The notes below the pieces were generated by a model. The model saw only the letters and a program-made list of their open reading frames with translations. It did not search any database and had not been told where the DNA came from. From assembly GCF_900107545.1 (NCBI RefSeq), contig NZ_FNQZ01000003.1, forward strand, positions 62,001 to 126,000: a DNA stretch of 64,000 nucleotides, given 5' to 3'. The translations under genes were made by a program, and so were the position numbers. The stretch is from Pseudobutyrivibrio sp. ACV-2 (GTDB lineage: Bacteria > Bacillota > Clostridia > Lachnospirales > Lachnospiraceae). Positions 59,170-64,000 of this stretch are shown here, piece after piece (position 1 is the first letter of the stretch; the number at the start of each line of letters is the position of its first letter).

Positions 59170-60294
59170 ATGTTTGTAGTATCTCTAAACCACAAGAAAG
59201 CAAAGGCAGAATTTAGAGAAAAGCTGTCTTTTGATGATGAAAAAAAGCTTGTATTTTTAAATAGATTAAAGGAGCTTGGCTTTGAGCAGTGTGTGTACTT
59301 AAGCACCTGCAATCGCTGCGAGGTTTATGGCATGGGAAAGGCCTCAAAGGTGGTTAGACTACTTGCTGAAATGGCAGACGTTGATATAGATGAGCTAAAA
59401 GAGCAGCTGTTATTTTTTGATGAAAAGGGTGCAGTGGCTCATTTGTTTCATGTGGCAGCAGGCTTTGATTCCATGGTGCTTGGGGAAGATGAGATACTAG
59501 GACAGATTAAGACTGCTTATCATTTTTCCAAGGATAACGGATATACGAATTACGAACTAAATACTATTTTTCAGGCGGCGATATGTTGTGCTAAAAAGAT
59601 AAAGACAAAGACGAAACTTTCAAAGACATCTGTATCTATAGCATCCCTTGCAGCTACCAAAATTCATAACTACAAACGTGGCATGAAAAAGGTTATGATT
59701 ATGGGAGCCACAGGCGACACAGGAAACAAGGTTATGCTGAATCTTTTGTCTTACGGCGATTGCCAGATTTATGCTACTAAACATATCCACCATATCAGCA
59801 ATCCCAATGCTTTATCCATTCCTTATTCCGACAGGTATAACTACATCAAGGACATGGATGTGATAGTATCAGCCACAAGAGGCCCTCACTATACTATCAC
59901 CTACGGCAAGCTTAAAAGCCTAGAGCTTGACGATAGAGAAAGGCTATTTATAGACTTAGCAGTGCCTAGAGATATCGACGAAGATATCACAAAAATAGAT
60001 GGAGCCCAGTTAATTTCCATCGATGATTTCACAGCCATTGCCAAGGAAAATAACCGCCTTAAAATCAAAGAAAAAGAAAGTGGCGAGGCAATCCTTGAAG
60101 ATGAAATGGATGACTTACTTAAGGAATTAACCTTCCATAACAATAGAGAGTCCTTCCAGAAAATGAAAAAGTATCGCACAGAAGACTTTGAACACTTTGT
60201 TTACAAATTTAGAGATATGGCTTCATCAGATGAATTTGAGAGCTTTATAAATGTTTTAAATAAAATGCAGGAAGTGGAAAATGAGACGATTTAG
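59170..60294 (+). CDS. hemA: Glutamyl-tRNA reductase
   Basis: First step of C5 tetrapyrrole synthesis: reduces glutamyl-tRNA to glutamate-1-semialdehyde. The 374 residues are short (usual 400-430). The catalytic Cys is in [20 protein letters not shown] and the NADPH motif [11 protein letters not shown] (G-A-T-G-x-x-G) are present; the C-terminal dimerisation helix is trimmed. Heads hemA-hemB-hemL, with the operator at 59081 shared with sulfur genes, so siroheme for sulfite reductase is a likely use. Confidence 0.9.
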   Translation: MFVVSLNHKKAKAEFREKLSFDDEKKLVFLNRLKELGFEQCVYLSTCNRCEVYGMGKASKVVRLLAEMADVDIDELKEQLLFFDEKGAVAHLFHVAAGFDSMVLGEDEILGQIKTAYHFSKDNGYTNYELNTIFQAAICCAKKIKTKTKLSKTSVSIASLAATKIHNYKRGMKKVMIMGATGDTGNKVMLNLLSYGDCQIYATKHIHHISNPNALSIPYSDRYNYIKDMDVIVSATRGPHYTITYGKLKSLELDDRERLFIDLAVPRDIDEDITKIDGAQLISIDDFTAIAKENNRLKIKEKESGEAILEDEMDDLLKELTFHNNRESFQKMKKYRTEDFEHFVYKFRDMASSDEFESFINVLNKMQEVENETI

Positions 60295-61252
60295 AAGATT
60301 AAGACAGACGAAAGAAATGAGAAGCTTTGTTAGAGAAAACGAAGTTAGTGTAAAGGATTTGATTTATCCTTTATTTGTAATAGAAGGAGATGGCATCAAA
60401 AATGAAGTGCCTTCAATGCCTGGGATTTATCAGTATTCTTTAGATAAAATAGATGAAGAGCTTGATAGAGTAAAGGCTGCCAAAATACCTGCAGTTTTAC
60501 TGTTTGGCATTCCTGAACACAAGGATGAAAAAGGAAGCGGTGCCTATGATGACAACGGCATCACCCAAAGATGCATCAGACATATCAAGGAAAAATATCC
60601 TTCTTTAATTGTAATTGCAGACGTTTGCCTTTGTGAATACACTTCACATGGTCACTGTGGTCTTGTTTGTGAAGGTCATATTTTAAATGATGAAACACTG
60701 CCACTCCTTGCAAAAATGGCAGTTTCTATGGCTCGTGCTGGAGCTGATATTGTGGCACCATCAGACATGATGGATGGCAGAGTTGCAGCTATTAGGGAAT
60801 CGCTTGATGAGGCAGGTTTTATTAACACTCCAATTCTTAGCTACAGTGCTAAATTTGCATCAGGCTACTATGGACCATTCAGAGATGCAGCAGGCTCTGC
60901 ACCTCATTTTGGAGATAGAAAATCCTACCAGATGGACCCTGCAAATGGTCGTGAGGCAATGCGTGAAATAGAGGACGATTTGGAAGAGGGGGCAGATATG
61001 ATTATCGTAAAGCCTGCTCTTGCATACCTTGATATCATGAAGGAAGCCAGAGAATGCTTTGACGTGCCTTTCATTACCTACAATGTCAGCGGCGAATATT
61101 CCATGGTAAAAGCGGCCGCAGCCAATGGATGGATTGACGAAAAAAGAATAGTTCTTGAAAATATGATAGCCATGAAACGAGCAGGTGCTGACAGAATCAT
61201 CACTTATCATGCTCTTGATGTGGCAAAGTTTTTAGAGGAAGAGGATTTATAA
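60281..61252 (+). CDS. hemB: Delta-aminolevulinic acid dehydratase (porphobilinogen synthase)
   Basis: Condenses two ALA to porphobilinogen. The 323 residues include the zinc-site cysteines in [14 protein letters not shown], catalytic lysines in [15 protein letters not shown] and [13 protein letters not shown], and VSGEYSM. The Zn-type cysteine set is complete. The start overlaps the hemA end by 14 bases. Second gene of hemABL. Confidence 0.94.
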   Translation: MRRFRRLRQTKEMRSFVRENEVSVKDLIYPLFVIEGDGIKNEVPSMPGIYQYSLDKIDEELDRVKAAKIPAVLLFGIPEHKDEKGSGAYDDNGITQRCIRHIKEKYPSLIVIADVCLCEYTSHGHCGLVCEGHILNDETLPLLAKMAVSMARAGADIVAPSDMMDGRVAAIRESLDEAGFINTPILSYSAKFASGYYGPFRDAAGSAPHFGDRKSYQMDPANGREAMREIEDDLEEGADMIIVKPALAYLDIMKEARECFDVPFITYNVSGEYSMVKAAAANGWIDEKRIVLENMIAMKRAGADRIITYHALDVAKFLEEEDL

Positions 61253-61254
61253 TC

Positions 61255-62508
61255 ATGAGTGATAGATCTGAAGCTTTATTTGATGATGCAAAACAGGTGA
61301 TTCCAGGTGGAGTTAATTCACCAGTCAGAGCCTTTAAGGCAGTTGAAAGAAATCCTGTCTTTATAAAAAATGCCAAGGGCAGTCATATCTTTGATGTGGA
61401 TGGAAATGAATACGTAGATTACGTGTGTTCATGGGGACCTATGATATTAGGCCACGCCTATCCACCTGTAATAGAGGCTGTAAAAAAGGCCTGTGACAAT
61501 GGTCTTTCCTACGGTGCTCCTACTGAAAATGAAACAGTTCTTGCAAAGCTTATCCTTGAGGCTGTTCCATTTATGGATAAGGTACGCCTGGTTAATTCCG
61601 GTACAGAAGCTGTTATGAGTGCCATCAGAGTTGCCAGAGGTTACACAGGCAGGGATAAAATAATAAAATTCCGCGGAAATTATCATGGTCACAGTGATGG
61701 ACTTCTTGTGACAGCAGGCTCAGGACTTCTCACAGAATCAAACCCTGATTCAGCAGGAGTTCCAAAGGGCTATACCGCCACTACACTTTTAGCAGACTAC
61801 AACGATGCGACATCAGTTGAGGCTTTGTTTAAAGCCAATCCAGGTGAGATTGCAGCCGTTATAGTAGAGCCTGTCAGCGCCAACATGGGAGTGGTTCCAC
61901 CAAAGGAAGGCTTCCTTCAGTTTCTGCGTGATATAACAAAAGCAAATGATTCATTGCTTATTTTTGATGAGGTTATTACTGGCTTTAGATTAGCCTTTGG
62001 TGGAGCCTCAGAATACTTTGGAATTCAGCCAGATATGATTACCTTTGGAAAAATAGTAGGCGGTGGAATGCCACTTGCAGCATACGTGGGAAAGGCTGAT
62101 ATTATGAATGTGGTCGCCCCAGTTGGTAGCGTTTATCAGGCGGGGACTTTGTCAGGAAATCCTATAGCTGTCACTGCAGGTATTAAGCAGCTTGAGGCTT
62201 TAAAATCAGACAAAGCCATATATGACCGCATCGATAGCTATGCGAAAAAGCTTGAAGAAGCATATCTTGAAAAAGGCTTCACTGTAAATAGAGTGGGATC
62301 TTTGCTATCACCATTTTTTACATCAGGGCCAGTAGTATCATATGCTGATGTTTTAAAATGCGATACAAATAAATTTGCAGCATATTTTAGAAGTATGTTA
62401 TCCCAGGGCATTTATGTAGCCCCTAGCCAATTTGAGGCTATGTTTGTATCTGATGCCCACACAGAGGATGATTTAGATAAAACAATTAAAGCAATTCAAA
62501 ACATATAA
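61255..62508 (+). CDS. hemL: Glutamate-1-semialdehyde 2,1-aminomutase
   Basis: Makes 5-aminolevulinate from glutamate-1-semialdehyde with PLP. The 417 residues carry IPGGVNSPVRAFKAV at the N-terminus, GTEAVMSAIRVARG, YHGHSD, LIFDEVITGFR, and TFGKIVGGGMP with the PLP lysine. It lies two bases after hemB. hemC and hemD are not visible in the window. Confidence 0.94.
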   Translation: MSDRSEALFDDAKQVIPGGVNSPVRAFKAVERNPVFIKNAKGSHIFDVDGNEYVDYVCSWGPMILGHAYPPVIEAVKKACDNGLSYGAPTENETVLAKLILEAVPFMDKVRLVNSGTEAVMSAIRVARGYTGRDKIIKFRGNYHGHSDGLLVTAGSGLLTESNPDSAGVPKGYTATTLLADYNDATSVEALFKANPGEIAAVIVEPVSANMGVVPPKEGFLQFLRDITKANDSLLIFDEVITGFRLAFGGASEYFGIQPDMITFGKIVGGGMPLAAYVGKADIMNVVAPVGSVYQAGTLSGNPIAVTAGIKQLEALKSDKAIYDRIDSYAKKLEEAYLEKGFTVNRVGSLLSPFFTSGPVVSYADVLKCDTNKFAAYFRSMLSQGIYVAPSQFEAMFVSDAHTEDDLDKTIKAIQNI

Positions 62509-62518
62509 TGATTACCAA

Positions 62519-62551
62519 AAGGCCGGCTGTCATCTCAGGACAGTCGGCCTT
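62519..62551 (+). terminator. Stem-loop after hemL
   Basis: 13-bp stem with one G-T pair (62519-62531 with 62539-62551), no T run: a 3'-end stabiliser or partial terminator. Confidence 0.65.
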
Positions 62552-62561
62552 AACCATTTAC

Positions 62562-62609
62562 ATGAGAGCTTGCTATAAACCCATTTTATAGCGGGCTCTC
62601 ATTTTCTTT
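62562..62609 (+). terminator. Terminator before the sulfate-binding protein unit
   Basis: ATGAGAGC-TT-GCTATAAA pairs with TTTATAGC-GG-GCTCTCAT, then TTTCTTT. Confidence 0.88.
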
Positions 62610-62613
62610 AGGA

Positions 62614-62652
62614 ACCAGAAATATTGAATTTGAGGCATTTCTAGAATATAAT
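62614..62652 (+). promoter_or_regulatory. Promoter of the sulfate uptake unit with ACCAG box
   Basis: ACCAG at 62614-62618, TTGAAT (62624-62629), 17-base spacer, TATAAT (62647-62652). Same ACCAG to -35 distance as at 40678 and 53916. Confidence 0.72.
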
Positions 62653-62659
62653 CCTATCA

Positions 62660-62678
62660 ACCTAGTAGATAGATAGGA
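62660..62678. promoter_or_regulatory. CCTA-N9-TAGG operator before the sulfate uptake unit
   Basis: ACCTAGTAGATAGATAGGA, immediately downstream of the -10 box. Matches the larE and hemA sites in arm sequence and spacing. Confidence 0.62.
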
Positions 62679-62707
62679 AATAGGAAAATATGCAGGAGGT
62701 CATTGAT

Positions 62708-63811
62708 ATGAAAAAGAAGAGATTTTTGTCACTTATAGTTGTAGCAGCGATTGGGGCTTCTTTACTTGGTTGTGGAAATAGTGCCAGCAGCGCATCAGTA
62801 GCTGAAGGTTCAGATGAAATAAAAGCATCAAGTGCAGGTGAGGTTATAGAGCTTACAAATGTTTCTTATGATCCAACAAGAGAATTATATGCAGCTTATA
62901 ACGAAGTATTTGCAAAGCACTATCAGGAAGAATTTGGTCAGACTGTAGAGGTTACACAGTCACACGGTGGTTCTGGAAAGCAGGCACTTGAGGTTGCAAA
63001 CGGTCTTGAAGCAGATGTAGTTACACTTGCACTTGAAGGTGATGTACAGGTAGTTGCAGATGCAGGACTTATAGATGATGGCTTTACAGCAGAGTTTGAT
63101 GTAGATAGCTCACCATACACATCAACAATCGTATTTTTAGTTCGCTCAGGTAATCCAAAAAAGATTTACGATTGGAACGATTTAACCAGAAAGGATGTTG
63201 GAGTTATCACACCAAACCCTAAGACATCAGGCGGTGCAATGTGGAACTATCTTGCAGCATGGTACTACTTCGAGCAGGCGGGGCAGAACGACAGCCAGAT
63301 TCTTGATTCAATCAAGCAGCTTTACAGCAACGTAGTTGTTCTTGATTCAGGTGCAAGAGGTGCTACTACATCCTTCGTTGAAAATAAACAGGGTGATGTA
63401 CTTATCGCATGGGAGAACGAAGCATTCCTTTCACTTAAGGAATACCCAGGAGAATACGAAATCGTAGTTCCTTCAGTATCAATCCTTTGCCAGCCAACAG
63501 TTGCTGTAGTTGATGAAGTAGCTAAAAAACATGGCACAGAAGATGTTGCAAAGGAATATTTAAGCTATCTCTACTCTGATGAGGCACAGCAGATTGAAGC
63601 TGAAAACTATTATCGTCCAAGCACAAAATCAATCTATGACAAGTATGTATCTAGTACAGATTCAAACACAATCACAGAGGTTCCAGCAGATGGCAAGTGG
63701 ATTAACGACAACATTACTTTAACAGATATCAATCACTTCGGTGGCTGGACAAAAGCTAGAGCTGATCATTTTGCAGACGGCGCAAACTTCGACAGAATTT
63801 ACGAGCAGTAA
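62708..63811 (+). CDS. sbp: Sulfate-binding lipoprotein (CysP/Sbp family)
   Basis: A 367-residue lipoprotein with lipobox ASLLGC. The mature part matches the sulfate/thiosulfate-binding family: NVSYDPTRELYAAYNEVF, SHGGSGKQALEV, LEADVVTLAL, NPKTSGGAMWNYLAAW. The start at 62708 follows AGGAGG; a start 18 bases upstream would lie before the RBS. It delivers sulfate to the permease encoded next. Both the ACCAG promoter box and the CCTA dyad precede it. Confidence 0.93.
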   Translation: MKKKRFLSLIVVAAIGASLLGCGNSASSASVAEGSDEIKASSAGEVIELTNVSYDPTRELYAAYNEVFAKHYQEEFGQTVEVTQSHGGSGKQALEVANGLEADVVTLALEGDVQVVADAGLIDDGFTAEFDVDSSPYTSTIVFLVRSGNPKKIYDWNDLTRKDVGVITPNPKTSGGAMWNYLAAWYYFEQAGQNDSQILDSIKQLYSNVVVLDSGARGATTSFVENKQGDVLIAWENEAFLSLKEYPGEYEIVVPSVSILCQPTVAVVDEVAKKHGTEDVAKEYLSYLYSDEAQQIEAENYYRPSTKSIYDKYVSSTDSNTITEVPADGKWINDNITLTDINHFGGWTKARADHFADGANFDRIYEQ

Positions 63812-63867
63812 AAAATTTCTTGGAGCAGGGCAACCTGTTCCAAGGCTTTACAGAGAGGATTAATGGC

Positions 63868-64000
63868 ATGAATAAAAGAAGAAGCGTAATACCAGGATTT
63901 GGCATATCAATGGGAATCACAATAACAATACTCAGCATCGTAGTTTTGATTCCACTTTGTTCGCTGGTAGTCTTTTCTGCAAAGCTTTCATTTTCTGAAT
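63868..64000 (+). CDS. cysT: Sulfate ABC transporter permease, N-terminal part
   Basis: Runs off the window. The first 44 residues show MNKRRSVIPGFGISMGITIT and one membrane helix (SIVVLIPLCSLVVFSA), as in CysT/CysU. It starts 56 bases after the binding-protein gene behind GAGGA. An ATG five bases upstream (63863) stops at once. Partner of the sulfate-binding protein. Confidence 0.85.
   Translation, partial: MNKRRSVIPGFGISMGITITILSIVVLIPLCSLVVFSAKLSFSE

Noticed and set aside
62690-62707. Extended start of the sulfate-binding protein at 62690
   Set aside because: The AGGAGG ribosome site lies inside this extension and the signal peptide begins at 62708.

Overview
The window looks like chromosome from an anaerobic, AT-rich Firmicute of the Lachnospiraceae, most like Butyrivibrio, Pseudobutyrivibrio or a relative. 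I base this on strong AGGAGG-type ribosome sites, frequent U-rich terminators, tRNA genes without an encoded CCA end, the rpe-thiN order, and the style of the fermentative and ABC-exporter genes. No sequence search was run, so the taxon is an inference. No transposase, integrase, phage gene or CRISPR array was seen.

Layout. 1-4.3 kb: end of an rpe-thiN unit, an SGNH hydrolase, and a metal-efflux operon (separate HMA protein, P-type ATPase, CadC-like ArsR sensor) with a well-placed promoter and operator. 4.4-5.1 kb: six tRNA genes (Pro, Gly, Arg, His, Gln, Lys). 5.1-5.9 kb: a Phd/ParE-like toxin-antitoxin pair bracketed by a repeat of the tRNA-Lys 3' end. 5.9-23 kb: housekeeping and accessory genes (RecQ, an ABC-2 exporter with its own ArsR-type regulator, 6-phospho-beta-glucosidase, Dus, shikimate kinase, two metallopeptidases, AraC regulators). 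22.6-27.6 kb: a two-component system beside an ABC-2 exporter. 27.9-30.9 kb: a sugar isomerase and xylulokinase. 31-35 kb: signalling genes. 35.7-40.6 kb: acyltransferase, LarE, a rhodanese/PP-loop fusion and L-lactate dehydrogenase.

40.7-64 kb is the most interesting part. It reads as a sulfur regulon built in modules. Module 1: Cys-rich leader peptide, terminator, tRNA-like element, YezD-like protein, metK, a nitrogenase-like trio (NifH-, NifD- and NifK-like), MTA/SAH nucleosidase, an SsuACB-like ABC transporter, a radical-SAM-like protein with a CX8CX2C motif, and a MATE exporter. Module 2: a second Cys-rich leader peptide, a paralogous radical-SAM-like protein, a second ABC transporter, and a flavin split-barrel protein. 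Then hemA-hemB-hemL and a sulfate-binding protein with the start of its permease. A toxin-like gene pair (DUF3990-like/HTH) sits between modules 1 and 2.

Regulation ties these units together. Three promoters share an ACCAG box at a fixed distance from the -35 element. Four units share a 17-bp CCTA-N9-TAGG dyad. Four leaders share a small CTAG hairpin just upstream of a terminator, and one copy carries a compensatory base-pair change. My working model is an organosulfur-scavenging system: two transporters import an unknown compound, the nitrogenase-like reductase and radical-SAM-like proteins process it, MetK and the nucleosidase feed and clear SAM chemistry, and cysteine supply is sensed through the leader peptides. 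The cysteine pattern of the reductase (three plus one) argues for a single DPOR-like Fe-S cluster and against a copy of the known methylthio-alkane reductase, so the reaction is open.
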